Shown here piece after piece: positions 1-10,839 of a stretch of DNA of 64,000 nucleotides. Position numbers and translations under genes: made by a program. Each line of letters starts with the position of its first letter. Position 1 is the stretch's first letter. This DNA comes from Piper betle (lineage: Eukaryota; Streptophyta; Magnoliopsida; Piperales; Piperaceae): NCBI GenBank assembly GCA_033002965.1, contig JAURVB010012315.1:1-64000 (forward strand), written 5' to 3'. The notes beneath the pieces were generated by a model. It worked only from the letters and a program-made list of their open reading frames with translations, searched no databases and was not told where the DNA came from.

Positions 1-287
1 GCACTATGTTCAAGCTGAAATACACAGTGGTGGCTACTTAGTATAAATACGGTGTCTGCAATTGTGGCTCTTCCATGTGTTTAGATCCCTCTTATGCAGT
101 TGTTAAGTTTTGAATTATTCATTGTTCTAAGGTTGATTGACTGGATTAGGCAGTTATCATCGACGTATTCAGGGTTTATTAATGTTTAAGAATTGATTTC
201 TGGCCGAAATTGTAGACTCTAGATCTATCCTTTGTGTATCTGAAAGTACAATATTGTTAAAGACTGTACACTGTGTATCATGTGCAG

Positions 288-967
288 ACACTTGAGCAGA
301 GGGTTGCGACCTTAGAACGGGAGCTTGATGCTGCAATTACAGCTGCTGCTCATGCTCGTGCAGAGAAGAGGCAGGCAGAATCAGCACAGCGAGCTGCTGA
401 GCTGCGTACACAAGAAGTAAGAAAAGAACTGGATAACACATCAAGTAAGATGCTAAGTTTTTTCTGAAGTTTTGCTCTTTGTATCATATGTAGTCACATC
501 CTTCATACTCTACCACTAAATTTTACCAAATAATTAGTTTTTCATTCGACAACATAATCCTTACACGAGGGCAAAAGTTTGTGGTCAGATTTCCTTATAA
601 TATCTTCTTTCTTTCCAAAAGTGGAGCAGTACAACTGGCCACCGGTGGAGTAAATGTCCAATAGAAATCTCATATTTATTCAAACAAACCAAATGGCGAG
701 CTTATGTGCCTATAATTGTAGTTTAGGTTCTTTCTGATTAAATAATTCGGCTAGCAAAGCTTGTGATTGCTTGTAATTTGCATTGCTCTTCGTTGATGTT
801 ATGGTTTTTGACAGTATATTTGGCATGCTGCAGAGGTGTTTCAACTACACATGGAAGAATTACGATTAAAACAGAAGGAGATTTCAAAAAGAGATGCGGA
901 GATCAAGGTATTGGAAGCTATAATACAAACTCTGAGCGAAGGTGGTTCAACAAATTCACATGAATGA
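288..967 (+). CDS. C-terminal two exons of a coiled-coil protein (partial gene)
   Basis: Two exons are visible. Exon 288-444 follows a TGTGCAG acceptor and ends at a GTAAGA donor in phase 1. Exon 834-967 follows CTGCAG and ends at TGA 965-967. The joined reading is a heptad-rich, Glu/Arg/Ala-rich coiled coil (TLEQRVATLERELDAA ... HMEELRLKQKEISKRDAEIK) ending IIQTLSEGGSTNSHE. The upstream exons lie outside the window, so domains before the coiled coil are unknown. The short C-terminal tail with KRDAEIK and LEAIIQTL recalls plant long coiled-coil proteins, but I cannot name the family. It converges tail to tail on the TOM5 gene. The splice structure is well supported; the function is not. Confidence 0.7.
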
Positions 968-1732
968 TATGTATGTTTAAATAATCCCAGGCTGCACGTA
1001 TATGTATTCAAGGGGTTCTCTACCCCTTTTACTGGCCCTGAACCACCCTCATGATAGAGCTGGAGAAATTCACAGCGACCCACAATTAAATTACTGTACA
1101 TTTGCAGTTACCATATGAGATAATACAGACGTTGGGATGATATTACTACAGAAGAATTGTTAATTTCTGTCTAAAAACATCCAAATTGTCTGGCCTCGGT
1201 GATTCAAATTGTAATCCACGTCTTTGTTTCTAATATTTCATCTCGGCCATTAAAAATACAATGAATACAATTAAAAAACAATTCAGAAACCAGTGAAGGT
1301 GAACAAATTATGTTGTGATTGTATTCATATCCAAATGGTGCCCTAATATAGGGAACATATCAAGAGAGAATGTTGGCCAACACTATCTTGTCCTCGCAGT
1401 TATTCATTGCACGAGCAAATACAAAGATATACGCGAAGTGCACTCTAATTTGTATCTGCGGTTTTCCCCCCTTTTGCAATTTAAACCCACATCTATTTTC
1501 TGATAAATTAAATCACAACATATACCATTTAGGCATCCTCATTGAAACAGAAATTTTAGGATCTAACCAGAACGAACCAAAAACATGGAGACAGAATCAC
1601 TGTTTAAAGCAGTCCTTAAAATCTATCGCTTAGGGAAAACGACCCAGCAGTACAGTGGCACGAAGGAAGTGCAGGTAGCACATGTCTTGTCTAAGCATAA
1701 CAAAGTTTGACTCTTCAACCAAAAAATTTCCA
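968..1732. other. Convergent intergenic region (3' UTRs)
   Basis: Non-coding stretch between two convergent genes. It probably holds the 3' UTR of the coiled-coil gene on the left and the 3' UTR of TOM5 on the right. I see no further gene or repeat. Confidence 0.5.
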
Positions 1733-3080
1733 TCATATCGCCATAAGGTCTCCAAAATTGCGCATAATCACTATGGAACCAGCAAACATCGCAACAGCCC
1801 GCAGTATTTTCTGCAAAATAGCAAGAGACATTTCAAAAATACAACATAAATATAGAATAATTCCATATCATATAGATGCAGGCCATATAAGCACATTGTG
1901 TTAAAGTGGGTATGGAGAAGAGCCAAGTGCTATAGCAAGCAATTGAGAAAAATAAAAGTGAAGTTTCATATTCAAACATACACACAACAGCCATGTGCAT
2001 AAATATTTACACACAACAATAACAGTGAAGTTTCATATTCAAATATACACACCAGTCACAACAGTTGGCAAAAAGCTTACCCTTAGACAGCCTTTTTCAA
2101 AAAAGAGAAATTTAAGCTTCCCCTTCAACAGTTTTTTCCAAAAAAGATAAAATTTCAACAGCAAAAATAATAGAATGCATGGTAACTACAATTTGTCATT
2201 TACCGCATAAGCAGTCTCTCATAAATAAAAGCTCTCACAAAAGATGAGTTCAAATAAAGAAAGCAGCAACAGCTTTCACTCATAACGACCAGTGTATAGC
2301 GGCTGTATAAAAATGAGCCACCCCACTTTCCATGGTTTTATATCAAGTGCAGACAACGGAGAAAAACAAAACCAGGCACTAATAAGACACCGAAAATGGT
2401 GACCACCCTAAACAGGAGTCATCAGAACACATTTGATGCCAATATACACGAGGGATCCAACTACTAAAGAATTTTATCGCGATCAGATTGTCATCCAATA
2501 AGAACACAATCCAAAATGGCGTAAACTCGTTGCAATCTTGTTGGCATTATCTTTCTTGAGCTTTGTAGGTCAGTTCCAGAAGAGGCATGCTTTTAGGCTA
2601 TTAATCAAACCAAAATGTAGAGGCTCAGCTACACTATACTAACAAGATCACAACAGAACACACTCCAAGGACAAATCAAAACCTCAAAATAGGTAATTAT
2701 TAACTTGAATGCCAAAGCTACACTTTTAACCCTTTCTTCACCACTTCACATCAAAGCCTGCAATAATGAAACAAATTCATACAAACTCCAAAACTGAAGA
2801 AATCCCCTACCCTACAAAACACCAATATCACCCATACAAAACCGAATGAATCCCTATCCCACAACAACCACAACAACAAACAACAAACAATCCAAAAAAA
2901 CAAAATCACTATCATGAATCTAAAAATCAACCAACATACAAACATCTAAAATTTATAAAAAAAAAAAAGGATCTAATTTTTCTTTACCAGATTGACACCC
3001 CGCTTCTCCTCGTCTTGGAACTGGGACTTCCAGAAGCCCTTCACCGCCTCAACGGAGCTTGCGCCGGAGTTCTTCGCCAT
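1733..3080 (-). CDS. TOM5: TOM5-like subunit of the mitochondrial outer-membrane translocase
   Basis: Two-exon gene. Exon 1 (3080-2988) reads MAKNSGASSVEAVKGFWKSQ and continues FQDEEKRGVNL. Exon 2 (1810-1733, after a TTTTGCAG acceptor) reads KILRAVAMFAGSIVIMRNFG and ends DLMAI-stop. The product is 56 residues, the size expected for plant TOM5. The FW-SQ---DEE-----N block followed by K-LRA---FAGS---MR--GD-MAI is the plant TOM5 signature. The only hydrophobic stretch is near residues 34-48 and fits the single C-terminal membrane anchor. TOM5 is a small subunit of the TOM protein-import pore in the mitochondrial outer membrane. The 1177 bp intron is long for so small a gene, and each exon is below usual ORF-length cut-offs. 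The promoter has telo-box and site II motifs. Confidence 0.88.
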
Positions 3081-3102
3081 GGTCGATCGCCGAATCGGCA
3101 CC

Positions 3103-3196
3103 TAGGGTTTTTCTAGGGTTTCGCCTTCCAATTTGGGCTTCGCCTCCCACCCTTAATGGGCCAACCCATTAATGGGGTATGCGGTCCTAAGGCCCA
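3103..3196 (-). promoter_or_regulatory. TOM5 promoter/5' UTR with two telo-boxes and site II motifs
   Basis: Just upstream of the TOM5 start lie two AAACCCTA telo-boxes in the gene's orientation (3103-3110 and 3114-3121). Beyond them are TGGGCY site II elements (3134-3139, 3157-3162 and, inverted, 3191-3196). This combination is known from plant promoters of ribosomal and mitochondrial protein genes and fits a growth-linked TOM subunit. The motifs are seen directly; their activity is inferred. Confidence 0.65.
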
Positions 3197-3199
3197 GTA

Positions 3200-4361
3200 G
3201 CTGTTGTAGCCTTTGAGCTTTCCACGAATTTAATTTATCGGTTAAAATTCATGTGAGCTAAAAAAAACAAACAAAAAGCCACAAAACTTTAATGTAATGT
3301 AAGGAGGTTGCTTTGAGTAGCATAATTGTAATTATGTTATAATTTATACTCTAATACTTTCATAATAGATAATAATAATCAACCACATTACATTCAAGCC
3401 AAGGAGATTTTTTCACTTTGATCATGTTTGAGTCTTTTTTATGTCGTGATTAACTTTAGTCTGACAATAACTATATGATCCCCTTAATACTTACTTAATT
3501 TGAAATTCTTATTATTATTATTAAAAAGTGGTGGATTATAATTCTACCTAAATTAAAATTTTTAAACATTAATAAAGTTTACTATATTTATAATTCTAAT
3601 ATCAAATTAAAGTTTGTTACTTAATAATATATACTTGATTTAAATTTTACAAATTTTATATATTTATTTACTTACATATTGTTATTTATTATTTAAAAAA
3701 CATAGTATATTTGTATTCGAATTAAAAATCTTTAAAAAAATAAATTCTATTTAGTTATTAAATTTGTTTACCTATTAGAATCAAAATTACTTTCAATATG
3801 TTATGCAATTATATTTTTTGTTAAAAATAAAGAAATATTCGCTATTTTTATTTAAAATAGTATAGTAATAATTTTGAAATTAATTTTGTATATTCGTAAC
3901 ATATATTATTATCAGTATCAAATATACCATGCGCATTAAGCGAGGCTTTGGCTAAAAATAATAATAATTAAGTAAGTATTAATAGACCTGTTAAACTATT
4001 GTGGGAATTGATAACAAAAGAGTTAATATTTTGAAATAATTTGAATTTGATTTTGTTAGTTTTGAGTAAGATTTTATTAGGTTTAGTGTATATTTAGGAT
4101 TTTTGTTATTGAAATAAAGTTTGTGAAATTATGGATTATTTTATAGAATTATGGGTTTTATTGTGAATTTTATTTGTTTTAAAGGTCGAGTGGTTTCTTG
4201 GATCAATATGGACAAAATTAAAAAATAATTATCTATGAAGTGGAGTGCATTAAAGTTGGGAATTATCAAGAAGAGTTGGAGAGGTGTTTAACTTGAAGAC
4301 CTGGTAAAGATAGAAGGCCTTTTCACGAGTTGGAGATAAAGGATGGAAGAGTCGTGAATAT
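3200..4361. other. AT-rich intergenic DNA
   Basis: Strongly AT-rich sequence with many short A/T runs. No coding exon, RNA gene or clear transposon end was recognised. Confidence 0.4.
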
Positions 4362-4759
4362 CTAGAAATTATTTTGGGTTTTGCTTGGAATATGATTAGA
4401 ATTAGATAAGCTCGTTTGAATTTATTTTTGGAGGGCATTTCGTTGTTATCTTAACATCTATAAATGCTAATTAAAAAGAAGGATTTGAGGTTACTTCATT
4501 GCTAGTTCAGAAAGTTTAAGAGACCCTTGAATTTGGAGAGAGATTCAAGAGAACAAGATGATGATTTCAACTTAGGAGAATTCTTTTGAAGTATTTTTTA
4601 TCTCTTCTTCTTTTGTATTGAATTTTTATGTTTTATGCAAGGAATTTCATGATGATTTAATTGATTTTATGGGGTAAAAGAAAATAATCTAGAAATTATA
4701 TTGGGTTTTTATTTGAAATATGATCAGAATTAGATAAGCTTGTTTGGAGTTAATCTTAG

Positions 4760-7700
4760 TGTGAGATCTCGGGTTAGTCCGGTAAGAATTAATAAAAAAT
4801 TAATAAATAATAGACATAATAATATAATAAAATGGCTCATATAATGAACCAACACAGAATAAAAGTGGAAAAGAATTACACTTCGTGAATTTCCAACCAC
4901 CTCAAGAAGGAATGATTGTTGTTAATATTTATTTTTTTTTAAAATGTTTTAATGAGACACTAATGAAACCTATATAAAATTGAGAAATTATTTAAGCATA
5001 GTAGCATAAGAATCAAGAAACATAAAGATGACTAAGAGGAATGGGATATAACCATTATATTTTAGGGATGAAAATTCATAAGTTGGGGAGGTTATAAAAT
5101 CTAGTTTCAATATTAGGTTAGACTGGGAAACCTATACAAGCAAGGCTAGGTGGGGTTCGAGCCCTATAAGCTAATTATCCTTATTATCAACGATCATGGT
5201 TAGAGATAAAGTTAAAGATTAAAGAGATTATTTATGTAGGTGGTTAAAGATGAATATATGCGGGGATATGGGAGGTTTTAATTTAGAACGTTTATGGCCT
5301 GTTTAAGGAGTTGTTGGGTTGATTAGAGATTAGTTAGGGATGAGAGCTAATCTGAAATCACCATAGTGATCTTTATAAGTTTTTGGGCGTGAGTAGGGTA
5401 GGGGGCCAAAGCCTCTCCCTCGTTGGTGCTAGCTAAGTAGCTATACTCTCCATTATTATTTTCTCTTCTTCCTTTATGTTACCTACTTCTCCTTCCCTAT
5501 TGTAGTTAAGAGCATTATCATGGGCATATGGCATCTTCAATTTTATTTTATCTCTAGTGCATTTCTGTCATGAGCATAGGAAAATCGGTTTTCGGAAAAA
5601 TTGGTCCATGAATAGGTTGATTCTAACCGATTCCACCTGATTTAAGCCAATCCATGAATCGGCCGATTTAAGTTAATTTCATACGATAGCAGGGGATGGG
5701 GGTGGCTAGGGCAAGTGGTGGGGCAACGACAGTGGGGGCCGGGGCGGGGTGCGGGGAGATGGGCAAGGCCGGTGGGAAGGGGTTGGTGAGGGGGGACGGG
5801 CAGGATTGGTAGACGAGGCAGGGCGGACTAGGGTGGTTGGAGGGGTGGGGAGGGGGCGGGTGACAGGGTGGATATGGCTGTGCCGATCAACACCGGCGCC
5901 GATCGGGGGTGAAGGAGGGGCGGTAGTCAGGGAGAAAGAATCGGGGAAAGAAATAATATGTGGCATTCTTATAATTAAAAGTTAACTCGACTCCGACTCG
6001 AGTCAAAAATAATAAGTAACTTAAAATAATTCAAAAAATTCCAAAAAAATATTAAAAATGTCATAAAATATAGTGCACACCGTAACATTAAAATGACATA
6101 TTTTATAATTAATAACCCACTAATTTTGACCAATTCAAGTAAATTAATTCTTGTTCAATTTTTAATAGATCGGTACTCGATTCAAGGACTCCATTCCACT
6201 TAGGTTCCTGATAGGATGGCAACAGATTATGTATATGGGTTTGATCGGTGATCTAGTACGCCATGCAAGTACAAGTTGAGGGCTGTCCTCATCGGGTTTG
6301 TTTGAGGAGTCACTACGTCTCCATGGCTTGTTAACTAATTGATTAAAAAGCTATAAACTTTGGTTCCCTACCTTGTTGTTGGTGCATATGACTAATGTGA
6401 AATGCTTGCGAAGACTAAGCTCCAAGGTTAGTCGTGCATGAGTATGGGTTTTAATTCCTATGGCTCTGTAGTGTTTAATTTCTGTTGGTGATGACATTCT
6501 ATATACTGCTTTTGTAAGCTAACAATTCCTAATTATAATATTGGTTGGACTTGACCATGCAGTCAATTAAATAAGTAATGTAACCACCGGTAACAATAGA
6601 TTCAAAACAATTAATTAGCCAAGTCAATGATTGACGAATGTTTACAAAGTTGCTGATTTAACAAGTTATTTAACTAAATATTGCCGAAGAATTAAGTTAT
6701 CTCTTAATTAAATTATTATGCATAATATTGGTTTGATTAAATAAATATTTCCTTAGATTTCTTTATTTATTGAATGTCATTGAATTGTTTGAACTGTATC
6801 TAAACTTTGTACTTATCTGTATAATAATTCGGGATTAAGTATATAGCTAATTTTCTAAGGGAAAATATTAATTTAAGTTATGTTGATGATTAAATAAAAT
6901 ATTTTGGTTCTCGGATTGTTCGTGTCAAACGTAGCATACCATTTGAATTCCATGTTATCACCATATCATGTCAAGCATACATCTAAAGATTTATATGTGT
7001 CGAATTATAAGTTATTTGTGACTCCTTTTTCATCGTGTTGTGTTACTTTTATTTGAATTCAAAATCCGTATAATTACTTGAAATATTGTATATTCTTATT
7101 TAACAAATCTGGTCTACCTGAACCCAAATTAAACCACCAAGCGCCAAGGTCACTTTGAGGTAAAAACATTGACTCAATTTGACACGATGTTGCACCTTTA
7201 AATTAATTGAAAGATAAAATATTCACCCATGCTCTCAAGTCAAAATGAATGATATGACACAATGACGCAAGGTGATTCATAATGTGCTTGTGATACCTAG
7301 AGGGTGAGCCAACGATAAATATTGCTAACTATAAGTTGTGGGTCATGCAGCGTTTGTGTGCATACATTAAATTGTAGTTGAATAAGACAACTACCCCTCA
7401 TGATATAATTGAAGCTCAACATAAATTCATAGTCACTAAAAGACTTGATTAATTATGTTTTGGAATACATTGATTTGTTTCTTATAATTATACAACTTAG
7501 TATTGTTATCACTAAAGTGAAATAGTCTCCACAAGTTCGAGTATAGATGAATGGGTTAGAGTCGGGAACGCTAGAGGACTCTTAATTTTTTATTTTAGAT
7601 ATTATTATATTTCTGGTATATTTGCACGAAAGTAGGATTTTTGTTTGTTTTATGGGCCTTAGTTGTTTCTGAACATAGGTTGTTTTATATTCTATTTTAT

Positions 7701-7843
7701 AGCATGACTTAGTTTTGGAACCTTAACTAATACTTTGCATATAAATTAATTTATGATGATAAATTACTAGAAAATTAATTTATAAAATACTTAATTTTTA
7801 TTATAACACTTAGCCCGTGGCTCAAAACAGGTGGGTCATTATA
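4760..7843 (-). mobile_element. 3.1 kb LTR-type insertion nested in the tandem repeat
   Basis: The second copy of the ~325 bp repeat is interrupted exactly here. The left junction is CTTAG/TGTGAGATCTCGGG (4755-4759 then 4760). The right junction is GGGTCATTATA/CTTGG (ending 7843, then 7844-7848). CTTAG and CTTGG are a near-perfect 5 bp target duplication, and the uninterrupted sister copy has TTTGGAGGGC at the site. Read on the minus strand the element opens TATAATGACCCACC, like the TGTAAYGACCC starts of plant LTRs. No polyprotein is visible inside, so it may be a large solo LTR or a non-autonomous element. It contains a copy of the GAATCGG repeat family at 5575-6215. Confidence 0.55.
5575..6215 (+). 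repeat. GAATCGG-rich dispersed repeat family, copy 1
   Basis: It starts with diverged CCGATT/AATCGG motifs, has a G-rich core (about 5690-5900), then a block reading TTAACTCGACTCCGACTCG followed by AT-rich sequence with AAAATGTCATAAAATATAGT and TTAAAATGACATAT. The same order (AATCGG motifs, GC-rich core, TTGACTCG block, AT-rich tail) occurs at 18004-18932, and its core and tail at 44390-44925. The open frames in the G-rich core are compositional and not genes. Confidence 0.6.
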
Positions 7844-8105
7844 CTTGGAGGACGTTTTATTGTTATCTTAACATTTATAAATACTCATTAAAAAGAAGGA
7901 TTTAAGGTTACATTAAAACTGGTTCAGAAAGTTCAAGATAGGCTTGATTTTGGAGAGATTCAAAAGAAGAAGATGACAATTTCAACTATGGAGAATTCTT
8001 TTAGAGTTTTTCTTTTCTTTTCTTCTTTTGTATTTAACTCTTTATGTTTTATGCAATGAAGTTCATGACCGTAGTTTTAATTGATTTCATAGGGTAAAAA
8101 TATAT

Positions 8106-10839
8106 AATTATTCTTGGACAAATAATGTATTGTAGTTGCAAAATTATATAAAGTTATTATTTTTTATCCTTTTGTGATTGTGATGTGTTGATTCTTCAAT
8201 TTTGTTCTTAAAGCTATAAAAGTTTCATCAATTTTTGTTAGATTTAGAGATTTAATTTTATTTAGACACACAGGGGAATTGAATTTGTAATAAATAAAAT
8301 AGTTTGTGGTATTATGATAAATATATACTTGATACTATAAATAGCCTTTGAAGGCGTTGAACTAAATGTATTGTTCTAATTTCTTTTATATAGATATATA
8401 GCAATTGAGTTAGAGTAACAAGTTGTAATAAAAAGCTACAGGCCATTACAGTTACAACAGTTTCCTTAGTTATTTATCCATATCAATTTACAAATAGATA
8501 TAAAGCAACTAAGTGAAATTGGAAGTCTTCAATATAGTCTCTTGAAGTTAATTCTAAGTTTTAATTTTTGGTTTAATAGGTGGTAATTTTAGTTTAGTAT
8601 TAGTTAGATTTAATTTCTGAAACTCAAGCACTTGCGACGATATTTAATTGGTGTTTAATTAGAGTTAGTTTTAGTAGTTAGTTTCATAAAATAATCTTAT
8701 GTCGAAATTCAAATTAATGTTTTAATTTTCAGTAATTAGTTGTTAGTTAATCTTTGTTTTAGTTTTGGTTGGGTTAGAATATTCACATAGTTAATTTAGT
8801 TAAGCAATTGATTAACTTAAGTAGTGTAAGGATTTGGAAATTACTTTTATCGCTTTTCGCGAGAACGATCTCGTACTCATCAATAAGTTGCTTGTTTGAT
8901 ACATGCACTTGCATTATATTAATTTCACAACGGGAATAAAATCAGCTACAAAACAAGAAAAATTGAAATACAATGAGAATGAGAAAATCTAAGCTCTTTA
9001 ATCTAGAGGGGTTGATATATAAAAGCTAAAATGATAAAGCGTTTACAATTAATCTAGTTGGAGCATGTGCCTTCTTTATAATATCTTTTTCAAATATAAT
9101 AAGTTTGAATGTATTATTTGTATATATTTCAATTTATATCCATACTTTTAGGTTTGATTTAAAATTTTATTTATGTTTAGTTATATGAAGGATGATTAAA
9201 TATAATTTAACTCAAATTAGATATCTGAACTTTGTTTAAAATCTTTACTTACTTTAATACTTGTTTATAAATGCATGGTAAATTAATTAAAATTTTTACT
9301 ATTTTTTACATTCCCATAATAAAAAGATTTTTACCAAATCTACTCATAGTTGAATTAGAATTTTTAATATACATTACAATTAATTAATATATTTCTAATA
9401 AAAATAGTTAAAAATTGAATGATATTTAATTAATTTTTTTAATAAAAAAGATTATTGAAATACTCGAGTTTCGGATAAAAGTGTAAATTTTAAAGTAAAT
9501 ATTTTAATAAGTATTTCCCTAATATTTGTAATTAACACTTGAAGATATGAAACAACTTTATATTATGTGAACCACGTGGTGTTGTGGAGACTATTTTTTG
9601 AAACTTATTAAGAATGTGTGTGTGTATATATATATATATATAACATACAAAAATCATTTTAAAAATATCAAAAATTATTATTTTTAAATGAAAATAATGA
9701 ATATCTATTTAACTTTGACAAAAATATCTATTTTTAAAAGGTAATATTATACTAAATATTAAAATTGATATTAATTTTGTAGTAAAATTCTTAATTGAGT
9801 TAGTATTAATAAGTAAAAAACTAATTTATGTAAAATTTTAATAATCAAATGGAATTTTTATTTTTTATATTTTTAATTCGGCTAGAATCATGCTCTAAGT
9901 GTTTCTTAATAATAAATAATAAATAAATAAATAAATATTAAATTATATAAAAATCTAAATTAATTATGACTATTAACAAATTTAACTCAATAATATGATT
10001 ATTATAAATATGTTAAAATTTACCAGTTTCTTTAGAATTTCTAGTTTGGATAGAATTATTTTTCAACATTTTACAATAGTAATAATAATAATAACATTCA
10101 ACTAAATTAGGTATTATAGACTTCTATTGGGTCATAATCAATTACAATGTGACAAACAGTGAAAACACAATAAGACCGGGAAAAAACCCTTACATATTCT
10201 AGTAAAATTATTTCAGTCCAATGAAAGATTTGTAGGGAGGGAACTTGGCTAACTACCTACTTAATTTATCGTAGAAATTGACAAGAACAACGATTGAACC
10301 AGCAATTTAAAAATAGACGCTTTAATGTAAAAAAAAACAGGGGGAGTGGGGTTAAACACAAGGAAACTGCCTTCGAAATCAATCAAGCTATATCTGTACC
10401 GTCCATAGCGTCATTCATATCTCTTCGTCAGCAGTTAAATATTACGATTGATGATTACACAGCCGATTAAAGCATGTTCATGCAGACCGTTATTTGCTTC
10501 AATCCCCCTATGGCTGGCATTTCGCTGCTGCCCATTTAATGGGTACATGGAGACAATAAAAGACACGAAGGAGACGAACAAGAATATAATGGCCTAAAGC
10601 TTGGAAGGGACTTCCAAAAATTCATATCAATCGGATAAATTACTTTCAACAATATATTTTGATGTTTCTGAAAATGTCATGTTTAAGTAAACACTCACTA
10701 GTTTGATATCAGACAAAGCTAATAAAAAGATGAAAAACCAAAATTGCATTGACAATGCGAAACTAAGATCAACTTCCAGTTCCAAAAACGAGAAGCTGCT
10801 GTTGAGTTAGCGAGAAGGACAGGATCCAGCATGGTCTGT
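8106..10839. other. AT-rich intergenic DNA and 3' flank of the G3BP-like gene
   Basis: AT-rich throughout, with a short (TG)n(TA)n microsatellite near 9617-9642. The last few hundred bases before 10840 probably contain the 3' UTR of the minus-strand G3BP-like gene. No other gene was recognised. Confidence 0.4.

Larger units (their letters stand above)
4362..8105. repeat. Tandem pair of a ~325 bp repeat, second copy split by an insertion
   Basis: Copy 1 is 4362-4685. Copy 2 starts at 4686, breaks at about 4759 and resumes at about 7844, ending near 8105. Shared blocks include TCTAGAAATTATNTTGGGTT, AGAATTAGATAAGCT, TTGTTATCTTAACAT followed by TATAAAT, GGAGAATTCTTTT and TTTATGTTTTATGCAA. Eye identity is roughly 85 percent. 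A TATA-like box followed by CT-rich sequence suggests an old LTR or LTR pair. No coding sequence accompanies it. Confidence 0.6.

Noticed and set aside
5706..5985. Pro- or Gly-rich open frames
   Set aside because: They fall in the G-rich core of a dispersed repeat and differ between copies of the family.
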